DNA of 64,000 nt from Acephala macrosclerotiorum (GCA_014904845.1 MU119206.1:62001-126000); one strand, 5' to 3'; counted from the stretch's first letter, positions 10,358 to 22,225 are shown. The notes: a model not told the origin generated them from the sequence alone. Numbers and translations: made by a program.

Positions 10358-13300
10358 CTAGAGACAGAGTCCATACGCTGGTTGACAGCCAACTCCGCAG
10401 TAAGTCTGTTGTAGAGACAACACCAAGTTTCCGCATTTCCCACTTGCTGAACAACACAATCCGAAACGACTCCCCACGCAGGTATGACCTACGCTCTTTC
10501 CGCACGAACCGTCAGGACTGACAGTGATTTTGGTAGGGCTAGCGGCGGCGCTACTGGTCGTTGTTAATGTACTGTGTGAAATCTGTAAGGTTGTTGTTGT
10601 CACCTTGGAGCATGTTCCAGCCCCTGCATTACAGCCTGTAGAACAGTATGCTGTTGTGCTTCCGCAGTATCCATATTGTGAACAGCAATTTCCGTATGTT
10701 GAGCCTAGACAAGTGAACTTCGTTCCGCATGTCCCATCTGTTGATACAGGAAGTGTAGCTGTTGACGTGGATGAGCTCGAGGTCTTGGTGGATGAGGATG
10801 ATTTGACCGTCGATGTCGAGGTCTTCGTGGATGAGGACGAGGACTTTGAGGAGGTGAGGCTCGAAGAAGCTGTTGAAGACTTAGAACTCGTCGTAGAAGA
10901 CGACTTTGTAGCTGAAGAAGATTTTGCTGCGACAGAGACGTATGAGCTTGTGATCGACGTAGAAGAAGCAACTGAGCTAGTGACAGGACTTGTAGTTGAC
11001 AAAAGAGACGAGCTCGTGACAGTGGTCGGCAAAGAGCTTGACGCGCTGAGAGTTGGTGAGGATTGTGCCAATCTGATGGTAGAGCTCAGAAAACTTAATG
11101 TGCTCAGGCTACTCATTGAGTTCAGACGACTTGTTGAGCTCAAAGGGCTGCTAGAACTCTGAATTCTCGTTGAGCTCGGAATATTGCTAGAGCTTGGAGT
11201 ATCTGTGGAGCTAAGGAGGCCTGTGGACCCCACAAAGCTCGTTGAGCTCAGACTGCTCGTGGTACTCAGAGAACTTGTAAGTACCAGCGAGCTTGTAGTA
11301 CCCACAAGCGCTGATGATGAGCTAGACACTGTTGCTGACGAGCTGTCTGATGAAAGTACTGAAGACGATGATGAAAGGGTTGACGGACTTGACGAACTTT
11401 GAGAGCTTGAAGATATTCCGCAAGTTCCAAAGGCCGGTTGGCATCCGGTCCCACAGTAAGCGCTTGTGCTTCCACTGTTCAAGATGTTAGCTAAGTCCTC
11501 GCGATTCCAGGAAGAATTTGGCTAACCAATATCCAAACTGGCTGCAACAGTTTCCGAACGTGGATCCTAAGCAGGTGATCGTGGCCGAGCAGGTTCCATC
11601 CACACTGATCGTCTGGGCCACGGAGGAGCTGGAAACAGGCGCCGATGAGGTGGAGGAAGTCTTCTGAGAGGTTGTGCTGGTTGTTGAAGGCTTAGAAGTC
11701 GAGCCCGATGTCGAAAGCACGGAGCTGCTGCTGCTTGAAACTCCACATGTGCCTGACCCCGGTTGGCATCCGGTCCCGCAGTATGTTGAGTCGCTTCCAC
11801 AATATCCGTATTGCGAGCAACAGTTTCCAAATGTCGAGCCTAGGCAAGTAATCGTACTGCTGCAGGACCCGTCGGTACTTACACTTTGCACAACTGATGA
11901 CGTGGAGCTCGGGGCTGTGGAGGTTCCCGTAGACGACTTTGTTGAAGTGGAGGACTTCGAGGAAGAACTGGAACTGGGGATGGCACCACCCGCACTTCGG
12001 TACCAATTGGAAGAAGGATCCCCTAGGCAATCGCCAACGGTGACAGACTGGAATCCATTGGAGTACATAGAGGCCAGAATGTAGTCAGTGAGGTTGTATA
12101 CTGTTTGGTAGTGGATGTCGTGCTCGATCTCTAAGTAGTTACCAGTTGAAGGACTAATCTGTTGGATAGCGGTATCCCAGATGTTCTTTGAATTTTGGAT
12201 TAGTGTTGGCGAGTCGTTCAAGTATCCCTCAGTGTCGAGATCGAAGTCTATAATTTTGTAATCAGCCTCAAAGCACTTTGCCAGGTTCGGAGTCACTAAC
12301 AGGTGATGTGGTAACCTAGGGTCTTCAGTCTGCTCTCACAAACACTGTTGCACTCAGAATAAGGGGGTCTATGCCGTATAAGCGAGGCCAATAACATATA
12401 GATTGGGATGAAACATACCTCATGTAGGTCGGGAAGTAGCCAAGGATATTCCTGAACGCCATCTCATTGTAGATGATCTGATTGTTGAAGGTAGTCGCGT
12501 CCAAGGAAGATAGGTTTTGATGGGACCAAGTATGAGAAGCGATTTGGTGGCCTTCCGCGATCATGCGCTTGAGACTGTCAGCTTTCATCCGACTCAAGGG
12601 AATAGGGATTGTACCTGGATGACTGCCGACCAGTGGGTATCAATGGGGCCTTTACCGAGATTGTTTCCAGCTATTAAAGGGGTAAGTATTGGCCGCAACC
12701 AAATCGTGGTCAGGACTTACTGATCATGAATGTCGCCTTTGCGCCGTAAACCTTCAATTTGTCTAGGAGATCAGAGGTGTAGTTGTACGGTCCATCGTCG
12801 AAGGTAAATGCAATATCTAATCAAATGTCAGTACAAGCGAATAAAACAACAGCATGTCCAACATACCTCCAGCAGTAAGGCAGTCATATATTCCTGCTCC
12901 ACCATATGGCTGAGATCCTAATACAGGTCGGGCAATGCTAGCCGTGGATGTGCCTGAGGGGGCTTGGTTTCCATCACATCCAGGACCATACGCAAGCTGG
13001 CAATCTGGTCCGGCGCAATAATCAATTCCAACTCCACACCATCTATAATTTGTCAACGGTAATCCTCGACCCGATCTGATCGCGCACTTACCCAGCAGGA
13101 GAGCAACAGTAACCGGCAGCACAAGTACCAACCCCTGGCCCACATTGTCCATCAGTACCACCGATTTGCCGTGCCTCTAGTACATCGGCATGAGGCTCTT
13201 GTCGCTCCTCAACGCGTTCCTCTAGTACCTCAAAAACTTCTGGCAACGCGTTTCGGGCCTTGAGAGTCGAAAGAAATTTTCTTCCGCCTAGCAATTTTGG

Positions 13301-13378
13301 CATAGATGGTCCTTCATGGCTCGAGTGAGCGAGCGCGGCAGAAGCGAGTGCGCCAACGACGAAAAGCTTGAGATTCAT
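10358..13378 (-). CDS. secreted chitin deacetylase (CE4) with five CBM18 chitin-binding modules
   Basis: Eight exons: 10358-11474, 11527-12247, 12301-12368, 12419-12567, 12615-12670, 12721-12816, 12867-13042, 13092-13378; 889 residues. Signal peptide MNLKLFVVGALASAALA. One hevein-like CBM18 lies at about 75-125 (CCSPAGWCGVGIDYC). The NodB deacetylase domain (about 155-350) keeps FTFDDGPY (motif 1), SHTWSHQ (metal His pair), YMRPPYSEC (motif 3), FDLDTEGYLND (motif 4) and LEIEHDIHY (motif 5). Four more CBM18 modules sit at about 402-446, 493-537, 763-806 and 838-889, each with the CCSQYGYCG-type core except the last (CCSASGKCG). A Ser/Thr-only stretch of about 225 residues separates modules three and four and is probably O-mannosylated. 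The enzyme converts wall chitin to chitosan. The many binding modules suggest tight cell-wall or host-interface attachment. Confidence 0.93.
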
Positions 13379-15065
13379 TGTTGCGTGCGTTACTGTGAAG
13401 TTTCTCAGATCCAGAGAAGACGGTACTTGTCTTTGTTCGCAACGAAAGTGATGTGCGCGACGCAGGTAAACGAGGGACTGCGTGGCTAACAAATGTCCGA
13501 GTCGAGGACAACAGACTTGTTGAGGAAGCACGACAGAACAACGACTGTCGGGAGCACACCAGCTCTAAGTAGGGCAAAGAAAAGGCGGCTCACGAGCATA
13601 CCAGGAAGATGCAGGTACAGCCCATACGAGACAAAAGCAAGCCAGTTCTTTTCCTGAGGTCGGTCAGGACAAAAAATTGTTCGCCTTCGAAGACCTCCCA
13701 ATCGGCTCAGACCTTGGGCGCTAGGAGGGGGTGGCTTTCAATCGTGGCATCCATGCCTTTCGCACGAGGTGCATACGATGGATATCCCGACACTGTGTAC
13801 CATCGCTTGATGATCCGATATCAAGTTTCTGCAAAGTCACCAAGGCCCCAAGCACTCGGTTGCATATACGGGGTCGAGGCTAGCTCCACTCTGAGACTTT
13901 AGGCTCGCCATTTTACCATCAATTGATAATTGCAGCAATCAGGAGAGAGCAATGTGCAGCGATGATGTTGGCGTGCGGTCTCGCTTGAGTTGGGACCAAG
14001 GCAGGGACCAAAATAGATCCCGCCATCTCCTCACCAAGTGCCTGAATCTGCAGGAACATGGTTGACGCAGATCATAAGAACTCCACTATGAGCAAGATCG
14101 AGGATCTTCGGCTGACTACCGAGAATTGGGATCCATGTTTAAGCACTTGCTTTTTTCGACGTAAGTATTGACTGCATCGTCCGTTGACTGGAGATGCTGC
14201 AGCGGTGTCAGGGCGGGTCAAGAAGCGGCGCCTTCCTCAGCCAGATCATCTGGCAAAGTGCCGTCGATGGAGTCGGTCATGGCGTTACGCAAGGAAGTTA
14301 CTTCTTTTTCGTGGATGTGAAAATGACAGGAGATCCGGTTCTCCACGATGTTTTCAAGTGGGACAAGCTCGGGCCAAGGTCGAGAGAGGTCTGTTGTGGC
14401 GGCCTTCGCTTCAACCTCCTCTCCTGAGGTTTGCATGCATATTTTTTGCCTCAACGCCAACTATACGACTGCGCAAAAAGAACTCTTCAGCTCCTGTTTC
14501 ACTCTGCATTGTCGAGGCGTCTTGGGCCTTCATTAAGTGGTGCCACTCCCCGCACTGAGTACTCGTTTATACTTGATATTCTCCCGTTGCCTGTTCATCC
14601 TGTGTTGAATGATTGCATGACACATGTTCGAGCTGCATTCATCTTGAGGCTTGAGGTCGACGGTCCAGCGACCGTACGACCATGAGACTGCACTTGTTCC
14701 ATCTCATTGGATCTCTTCTGCTGTCAATATTTTCTACGTACGTATTGCTTTCCAACGATTTGTCTTCCTTTTGCCCGTCCCTGGATTTGGCCTGTTGGAA
14801 AAAGCTTGTTTTTGGGAGATTCAATATCTAAGTCAAAAGTGGTCATCGAGGTTCCGAAAACTTTTTCTCTTAATTCTCGCAATATATATGATATGCAGCC
14901 TTTCGATATTAGAGCATGCAGGCGTAACGCCTGGCATTGACTCCTGACATCACGTGTAACACACGTGATCCCCAAAGGCTCTTTTGGTTCCTCCTTGAAA
15001 GCCCGTCAAGATTGGGATGCAGCCTCAAAAGCGTCTGCCCCCGAAATAGTTCTCTAATAGGCTCT
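13379..15065. other. long intergenic region with a paired E-box palindrome
   Basis: This 1.7-kb spacer is the upstream region of the chitin deacetylase and the 3' flank of the MFS gene. Open frames here lack codon character and splice partners. The only clear structure is the perfect inverted repeat at 14949-14969, listed separately. Confidence 0.5.
14949..14969. promoter_or_regulatory. perfect palindrome with two CACGTG E-boxes
   Basis: ATCACGTGT, a 3-base spacer (aac), then ACACGTGAT: nine-base arms that match exactly and each contain CACGTG, the bHLH core. It lies 97 bases beyond the MFS stop codon and about 1.6 kb upstream of the chitin deacetylase start, so the controlled gene is unclear. 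Confidence 0.5.
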
Positions 15066-17074
15066 TCAGTGTCCAACGCCAAGACTCTCACTCTCCTTCA
15101 CAAACTTATAGTATCTCTTCCTCGTCATGCTCCTCCAGCCCTTGCCCCACTTCACAACGGCCAAAAACGTCAAAACTTGAGCCAGACCTGCAAAAGCAGC
15201 TAGGATAAACGCGTTTTGATATCCCATGTTCGTGACCCATGGAGTGATTCCATAGGACACTGCAAAGGACATCGTGTTTCTAATAATGATGACTGTGACC
15301 ATGGCTTCGCCACTCAAGTCTTTGTACGAGTCGATGCAGTAGGATACACTGAGTTGTACGCCTACGCAGTTTGACGCTGCGATTACACCCATCGCAAAGA
15401 TAAGACCGAACCACTGGAAGTATGTCAAGTCAGCAAATATCTGTGCCGGCTCTTAGATAAGAGAGAGATGGCCTTGGAGAACTCCATGCTTACCTGTACA
15501 TGATGAGCGGCTCCAACGCCCCAAAGTATCAAGGATCCAGGGATGAGAACCAACGACACCGAAAAAAGCCACAGTCGATGCTCCGACTCCATGATCCCCT
15601 TATTCCTTCTCGCAAGCCAGAGCACAACCCTATCACCAATAACACCCGAATAAAATGAAGCAATTGCCACCCCAATCAACGGACTCAGATACGAAAGCCC
15701 CACCATCGAAGATGAGAAGTTATAAGGCGGCGCCGAAAGAATAAGAGAAGCCGTTCCGTTCAAAACATTAAACCCTATAGATGAATCAGTACGAGATTTA
15801 AAGTATGATTTGGAAGTCGGGGAGCTGAGCCGGGCCCGCAGTACTCGAGAAGAGCTTGGCTCCGAAATCTTTGATGCAGATAAAAGGCAGAATCTCACTT
15901 ACAAACCAAATTACTCCCATACGAGAACCCAGCATACACTACTGACGGCAGTGAGAAAAACAGCAAAGGTCTAATCATCGTTCTGAAAAGATGGAATTCT
16001 CTTTTCTTATCCACGAGAGATAGTTTCTGCAGGTAGGTTTTCTTCTTGTATTCTTCTAAGCCGGCGGTGGCGGTTTCGTTGCTCTCGTCGGGTGTCGATA
16101 TTGCGCCCATTTTCTCAGGATCGGAAGAGAAGGTGAGGACTCCTTCTTTTGGTGTGGATGTTCCGGGTGTGTCGGTTGGTGTGTTAACCAGTTCGAGGGG
16201 CGCGCGGTCGTAGTTCGTTTCTTCCATGAAGAAAAAGCAGAAGATGAAGCCAATTGCTAAAAATATCGCGCACCAGTACATCACCCATTTCCAGCCTGAG
16301 AAGGGTCAACTGGCGGTTTTAATGGAATTGGAAGGGGGCATACATACCTTGGCCATCATTAATGAAACCTGCGAGGACAGGTGCCAGGAAGTTACTGCCT
16401 GCCAACATGAATGCATACAAGCCCATGTACATTCCTCTCTCATGAGTGAAGTAGATATCCGTGACTGAGATCTCGCAAAGAGACTCAATGGGAGCTCCCA
16501 CAAACCCTTGGAGGATCTTGCTTCCTATCCATTGCCCGTTTGTCGTTGCGTGAGGTACCCAAAGCATGATTCCCTGCTCTCGTCAATTTGGATTTCTTGA
16601 TCGGATGGAGCAATCAATTACCATTGTTGCTAGCATGGAGAACAAGTAGATAGGCCTTTTTCCATACTGCAGCGCAAGTGCTTGCCAGAAGAGACATCCC
16701 CAGCCCTGTCGTCGTCAAGATTCGTCCTCTTGTAGATTATTCTCATCACTTACGAAGAACAAGAACATGTACCCAGTCCCAGCATTCAAATCTGCCACCG
16801 TCAAGCCTGAATCATCACTAATTGGTACCAGAACGCTGTATATCGCGGCACTTGCGATTCCCACCATGAGAGTGTAGACGCTCAAACTTATGGTGCTCAG
16901 CATCTTTCTTCGAGGAGACCAGTTGAGCGGGTCGTCGGGATCTGAGGAAGGAGCTGGCACGAGAACAACATCCTTGTGTGCGCTTGAGTGTTTGGCACGA
17001 ATTGTGCCCTCGAGATCAACGAGATGCACAGTCCCAGGTATAGCGTCCTCGTCGATATGGCCGTGGATGGCCAT
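15066..17074 (-). CDS. MFS transporter, DHA1 (Hol1-like) type
   Basis: Six exons: 15066-15413, 15494-15774, 15903-16295, 16348-16573, 16622-16705, 16754-17074; 550 residues. The N-terminal cytosolic tail carries DPDDPLNWSPRRK, typical of fungal DHA1 drug:H+ antiporter relatives. Helices follow as YTLMVGIASAAIYSVLVPI, YMFLFFGWGCLFWQALALQY (loop 2-3 then YGKRPIYLFS in place of the usual GRRP), and EISVTDIYFTHERGMYMGLY with NFLAPVLAGFI, as in the Hol1/YCR023C-like subgroup. A large acidic loop lies between helices 6 and 7, and the second half contains APPYNFSSSMVGLSYLSPLIG and a terminal WGKGWR. The plasma membrane is the likely site. The substrate is unknown; relatives move polyamines, histidinol or drugs. 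Confidence 0.88.
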
Positions 17075-18110
17075 GATGAGAGGTGGTGAGATTGAGAAGC
17101 TAACTACTGATGAGAAAATTTATACGTCAGGTGTGGCAGAATCTAGTCAGGGAGGGAACACAGCACTACTTAAGAAAAATCCATCAAGATATAGAGCAAG
17201 GCAGACGAGCTATATACTCTCTCTACATGCTTCGCCCCTTGTTCAACACCTTGCAGCACATCAAGGGTATTAACCGCTCACTCGCTCTCGTTACTTCGCG
17301 CACTCTCCTTATCAGACGCGATGACATTATCAGAACAAGTTCTCTATCTCTTGATCACCGTTGGCGGTACCCCATACAGACATGTCCAAGCGCAGCTCTC
17401 GCTCAAGTATCGAAAAGTGGGATGGATGAACTTTTACTCCGGCCACGGCAACGACGACCCCGGGGTTTGACCTCGGCCAAGAAGAGATAAAGATGCATTG
17501 ATAGCATGATGCGAGGTGAACGACGATTATTTTGGGAGCGACTTCGCTCTATGACTGGTTCTTGACATGGGGATGAAAGATGTGTGGTGATGAAGAGCTT
17601 ACTCGATGCAAGAGTGGAGGCTGCAGAAGTCGCTACTGATCTAGGAGATCGGGCAATGACTTCGGGGTAGACTACCTACACGTGATCTAGGACCCTTACG
17701 GTTTCTGTTTTTCTTGTGGGAGAGAACTTGGGGGAGGAGATACTGTATATGCTTTTGACACTTCTTGAGTTGTGCAACCAAACCTCCGTTTTTGCCGTCA
17801 TGCTTTCTCGTCTAATGCTCTTTCTATGATGGTGGAGTGGGAAACATGGGACCGATCCATCCCCTTCCAGAGCGAACATTAACGACGCCTCAAGGGCATA
17901 TCCTAACTTAACACAATTCCTTAAAAGAAGATATGCTCTAGCTGAAATACCACTACTGATCCCCATTTCTATTCTCCCCCTCACTCGCTAGCTGCGTTTC
18001 CTGCAAGTATCCAGGGAGTTTTCCCACGAGCTTCTGATCTCAACCTCTAGTCCTTCTTCCATCGGCGCCTACTTTTGGCTTTGGTGGTCGAACAGGCGCT
18101 AGCAATAACC
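17075..18110. other. intergenic, promoter side of the MFS gene
   Basis: No reading frame in this kilobase has codon character or splice partners. It presumably carries the MFS promoter and the 3' flank of the tentative gene to its right. Confidence 0.45.
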
Positions 18111-18685
18111 TCATCCAAGAATGCCTTGAACTTGAAAGTCTTCCGAGACGGGTCCCTTTCGATGAGTCACTCGGACAGCTTCAAGAGCTTCGTGGATGGC
18201 GTCAATCTTCGATGGCCCTAGGTTCGAAGTTTCGAGGCTTGCTGATAATTCATGGATAAGGTTGGCGAGGATTCTTGCTGTAGTTGGATAAGGCGATACT
18301 CCAGCACTACGAAAGGAGGTCTCGTAGTTCTTCAGATGTCCATTATATGTTTCGCGGAGGTTTGGATCGGTTTCATAATAGAGGAAATATTGCGCTCTTG
18401 GGGATAGTCAGGTAATGCGCTTCGACTATTCGAGAGGGGGTTTGGGGAATTCCTTGGTGTACCCGATCTCGTCGCCCTCCTCTGCCTGCTCTTCGTCGTG
18501 GCATCAGAGATTGTGTTTGACTCTGGAAGTTTCTTGATTCTGACCATGGCACAACAAGTTGTATGCTGCCAGCCGAAGCAGGCTGTATATTGATCAGTCA
18601 AAGTGAGAAAAAGCAAATCCTTGGGGAAGCATTGCGCACGTACTTTGCAGTTGTGACCTTGATGGCAGGTTGGTAGATTAGACAT
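18111..18685 (-). CDS. tentative small gene, function unknown
   Basis: A possible three-exon gene starting MSNLPTCHQGHNCK. Just after that codon lies a good GTACGT donor at 18643, with possible acceptors after ATACAG or GGCTGGCAG. A coding-like segment follows (MVRIKKLPESNTISDATTK), then a second probable intron starting GTACAC. A last segment reads QYFLYYETDPNLRETYNGHL and continues to SKIDAIHEALEAVRVTHRKG, with the stop at 18111. The last segment has good coding character, but I could not fix the first junction in a way that satisfies frame and splice rules without doubt. It may be a pseudogene. No domain recognised beyond a few Cys/His near the start. Confidence 0.35.
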
Positions 18686-18980
18686 GTTCAGAGAAAGCTG
18701 TAGTTTAGATACCTATCGTCTCACAATATACATCACGTACTATGAAACGCGTATTCTTTGGAATACATGTTGTTTTTATAAATGCCCTTACTTTGATAAA
18801 TGGCAGAGAATCGCGGGATCGAAAAAAGGAGTAGATAGATACCACGGCCTCCGCATACCTAGATGAAAGTGGAAGCTTCTCGCCTGAGCGCAACCTACCT
18901 CGGGCTCTTTGAAAGCAGGATCATAGGTAGAAAAGTTGAATCTCCAAAACTAATTAAAACATCCATTTATAGTCACTTGG

Positions 18981-20298
18981 CTACATTACGGGTATTGGAA
19001 CCGGTCCCACTGGGCTATCCGAAGCTGCAAGATTCGCTTGATGCATAGCTAGCACTTTGTCAACCAACCTTCCTGAAACATCTGGAAGTCACTTACTCCT
19101 AGATCCGTATTGATCTGGATAATCAATAGCAGTATGGAAAACAGACTTGAGGATCTCAGTATTGACATGATGATGCTCGGATTGAGAAAGCCTACCCAAT
19201 TATCCCACATCTGAACATCACCTTCCTCAACTGGCGCAGATAGGACGTACTCGGGTCTGATGATGCGTTCTTGCCAGCTATGAAGCAACTTCCTGATCTC
19301 TACCACGTCGTCCACAACCTTCACCTCGCTCGCGGGTGTGGCTTTGAGAAACATCTTTCGAACGGCGATGCCATGGACTTGAAGCGCCCTTTGGCCCAAT
19401 GGGTTGACCCAAACCATCGGATACCTCTTGATCTTCTTCTCATCCCACTCGGGCATCTCATCTACCTTATGCTCCAACCCCTCGGTTTCCAGACCAAGTC
19501 CATTTGGTCTCCCCTTGCAGTTCTCAATCCACATGTAAGGGAAAGGTGCATATTCGACCCAGCTGTTATCAGCTAGCATTTTCTCCTCGTCACTCAATAA
19601 GTCATACAGCTGAATGGTGCTAACAAAAGCTGTCTGCCCAGGCTTCGTCTTCATGCTCAATCCACTGCCGTCATCCCAGTTGACTTGGATCTCAGCTTCC
19701 TGGGGGCACTTGATGGCACGGAGTGCAGTAAAGTGAGGTGGTTCGCGGTCGTAGAGCGGAGCATCGATGTGCCATCTTTGGAATTGGGTGTTGCCTGCGG
19801 CGAAGGCTTCCTCGCTTGGAGGGTATCTATGGTAGTCGTTGCTGGCCCCAGCAGCTGTGAAGTTCTTGATGCCATAGTGGTCGTCACCTTGGTAGCCTTT
19901 GCCAATCAAACGGACATTTGGCGCTGCGGGAATGCCATGAACTGTTCTTTTCTACTGGCGTTAGACTTCGTATATGCTAATTAGGAAGGATCACTTACCG
20001 CGAGCATTCCACCTGTCTTTGCAAATTGTTCGACAGTTCCGTGACCATGAACTTCGTGAGCTGTGGGGTCAAGTCGTGTAACCAGCTCCCAGTGTTTCTT
20101 GACATCAAGATCATGTTGATCCTTGATCATCAATAGTTGATATCTGTGAGTAGCCTCCTTCAGAGTCGCCAAGTCCTCGTCTGATACATTGTTAAGGTCA
20201 AGACCAGTGACTGTGGCTCCAAGCTTGCACTTCTTGTTTGCTGCATGCTTGATAGGGGTGATGACCATCTGGCTTTCGCAAATTCTTGAAGGAGACAT
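18981..20298 (-). CDS. xanA: XanA-like xanthine/alpha-ketoglutarate dioxygenase (TauD/TfdA fold)
   Basis: Four exons: 18981-19048, 19097-19145, 19196-19951, 19999-20298; 390 residues, start MSPSRICESQM. The protein is a non-haem Fe(II) dioxygenase. The HxD half of the metal triad is in RWHIDAPLYD and the distal His is in SVFHTAIDYPDQYGSR, with QFQ and DLLSDEEKM landmarks between. After the distal His, a Gln and an Asn (HQAN) fall 16 and 18 residues on, the spacing I recall for Aspergillus nidulans XanA, where they contact substrate. The family oxidises xanthine to urate in the cytosol using 2-oxoglutarate, replacing xanthine dehydrogenase. The last two introns hide the distal His, so single-exon reading misses it. 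The upstream region contains UaY-like and GATA sites. Other TauD relatives cannot be fully excluded. Confidence 0.82.
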
Positions 20299-20470
20299 AA
20301 TGAATGTGGAAGGGGAAGTTGAAAATTGAATGATGCGTACTGTAATGTTCTCAAACAAAACTTACTTATATCAATTATTACCATCTCAGGATACTATTTC
20401 TATCTGAAACCGTGAAGCAGATACTGGTGAAGAGGATTGCTCGGCCGAAGAAGGGCAGCGCGCGGAATTG

Positions 20471-20497
20471 AGATAAGGGGTCAAGTTGCCCTTATCA
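20471..20497. promoter_or_regulatory. pair of GATA (AreA-type) sites
   Basis: AGATAA at 20471-20476 and TTATCA (TGATAA on the other strand) at 20492-20497 both match HGATAR, the site of the nitrogen regulator AreA. They lie 173-199 bases upstream of the XanA-like start codon. Confidence 0.5.
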
Positions 20498-20516
20498 ATG
20501 AACCCTTCATGCACCA

Positions 20517-20530
20517 TCGGACCTCCCCGA
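20517..20530. promoter_or_regulatory. UaY-like site, TCGG-N6-CCGA
   Basis: TCGG, six bases, then CCGA: exactly the published consensus for UaY, the Zn2Cys6 activator of purine-use genes in Aspergillus nidulans. It lies 219-232 bases upstream of the XanA-like ATG and next to two GATA sites. The match is read directly; binding is inference. Confidence 0.6.
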
Positions 20531-21119
20531 GCACTTGCTGGATGGATGACGTTCCGACCACAACTAGAGTTTGAGAGGCTGCTCTGAAAGATGGGGTAGT
20601 CTTGGGCAGCGCTGCAGCATTGTGATCCCCGGTAGTACGTAGTCTGGAAGCTCGATGCATCTGCTGGCAGAGATGTGATCTTAGTGACTTTGAACAGAAT
20701 TCAGTCTTTCATAGAGCGTTGTCTGAATTTGTCGACCTCAAAGTTTCTGGATTTTTGAGTTAAACTTTCGAGTCAAACTTTCGAGTCTGCGAGATATCAG
20801 AACGGCCTTAGTCAGCCAGCTATGACGAGCAGCACTTCCAATATCATCAAATCAACCCCAATCATTTACTTTGATCCTCGAATATAATTTGGTGAAAATG
20901 AGTGCCAACCATTAATGAATCAATTCGTGTTTATTCCATGAATCGATGATGGTTTGGACAGCGTCACGTGGTCATAGATAAGTTGATGCGATAATAAGAA
21001 ATTTGACCTCGATGTCTGTGCAGCATTGAGTTAATAGTATAAGCAAAAGTCATCTGCTTTGCCAGACACAATCGTTCCCTTCCAGCTTCTTGAGCATTCC
21101 CTAGGAAGAGCTGTGCAAT

Positions 21120-22225
21120 ATGCCACCTAGATTACCACTTTCGACCTCTCTCTGGAGCTATTCCACGGCATGGACGAGAGGCTATGCAACAAACCACAGA
21201 ATACCGTTGGCCTTCGACCTTCATGAACCTTCGAAACCTGCATCTAATGCTCCTGCAGCCATCATTTTCATGCATGGACTCTTTGGATCTAAGAAGAACA
21301 ATAGGAGCATGAGTAAGTGAGCTCTCCTGGTCTCAATCTCGCCAGGCACTTTACTAACAGCAACTACAGAGCTCTTGCGAGGGACTTAGGACGGCCTGTA
21401 TATGCCGTGGATCTGCGGAACCATGGAGATTCTCCCCATAATCCATATCATGATTATATGTCAATGGCAGACGACGTTGCAGGCTTCATAGATGAGCACA
21501 AGCTCAAGGAACCGACATTAATAGGCCACTCAATGTCAGTGAAATTGGGAATTCCCGAGTGTAGGGCCTTATGCTGAAGGATTTCTAGGGGTGCTAAGAC
21601 AGCTATGACTTTGGCATTGAAGGAGCCAGACCTGATTGCAGATGTCGTCTCAGTCGACAATGCTCCATTGGATGCCGCTCTACTCAGTAACTTTGGGAAG
21701 TACATACAAGGAATGAAGAGGGTTGAAGAAGCAGGAGTTACAAGACAAGCCGAGGCGGACAAAATAATGAAGGAATACGAAGAGGTGAGGCTTCCTGATC
21801 ACTGCTTGTCAAATTTTGCTGACAAGCACTTGTGCAGTCTCTACCTATACGGCAATTCCTGCTTGGAAATCTATACCGACCTGCTGACGAAAAGACACAA
21901 AAGTTCAAGGTGCCTCTGAAGATATTAGCAACTACCCTGGACAACCTCGGAGACTTTCCGTACAAGGACCCGGGCGAAGTACGCTTCGAGAAGCCAGCAT
22001 TATTTGTTCGAGGCACGGAAAGCAAATATGTCCCTGACGAAGCACTTCCAATAATAGGACAGTTCTTCCCACGTTTTGAACTAGCAGATATAAAGGCTGG
22101 ACACTGGGTCATCTCAGAGAATCCTGAAGCATTCAGGCAGGGTATGTCTAGATCTGAAAAGGTGTATGTGTATGTGTGCTAACTACGAAACAGCGGTCAT
22201 AGACTTCCTCAAACCCAAGGAATAG
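21120..22225 (+). CDS. mitochondrial-type alpha/beta hydrolase (ABHD11/Imo32-like)
   Basis: Five exons: 21120-21316, 21370-21534, 21589-21784, 21838-22141, 22194-22225; 297 residues. The N-terminus (PRLPLSTSLWSYSTAWTRGYA) is Arg/Ser-rich and looks like a mitochondrial presequence. The oxyanion-hole region is IIFMHGLFGSKKNNRSMSK, followed by ARDLGRPVYAVDLRNHGDS. The nucleophile elbow GHSMG is split by the second intron. The catalytic His is in DIKAGHWV, and the acid is probably in the strand before VRGTESKYVPD. Order and spacing fit the ABHD11 family of ester or thioester hydrolases, represented in yeast by Imo32. The first intron uses a GTGAGC donor that gives MSKALARDL. The physiological substrate is not certain. 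Confidence 0.9.

Larger units (their letters stand above)
20299..21119. other. divergent intergenic region between XanA-like and hydrolase genes
   Basis: This shared upstream region contains the regulatory sites listed at 20471-20497 and 20517-20530. A direct repeat of aaactttcgagt occurs twice near 20762-20789. No coding signal seen. Confidence 0.55.

Noticed and set aside
10524..11162. 212-codon acidic plus-strand frame
   Set aside because: It mirrors the Ser/Thr-rich linker of the chitin deacetylase on the other strand.
15066..20298. Secondary-metabolite gene cluster (MFS plus dioxygenase)
   Set aside because: No backbone enzyme (PKS, NRPS, terpene synthase) is present, and the dioxygenase fits xanthine oxidation.
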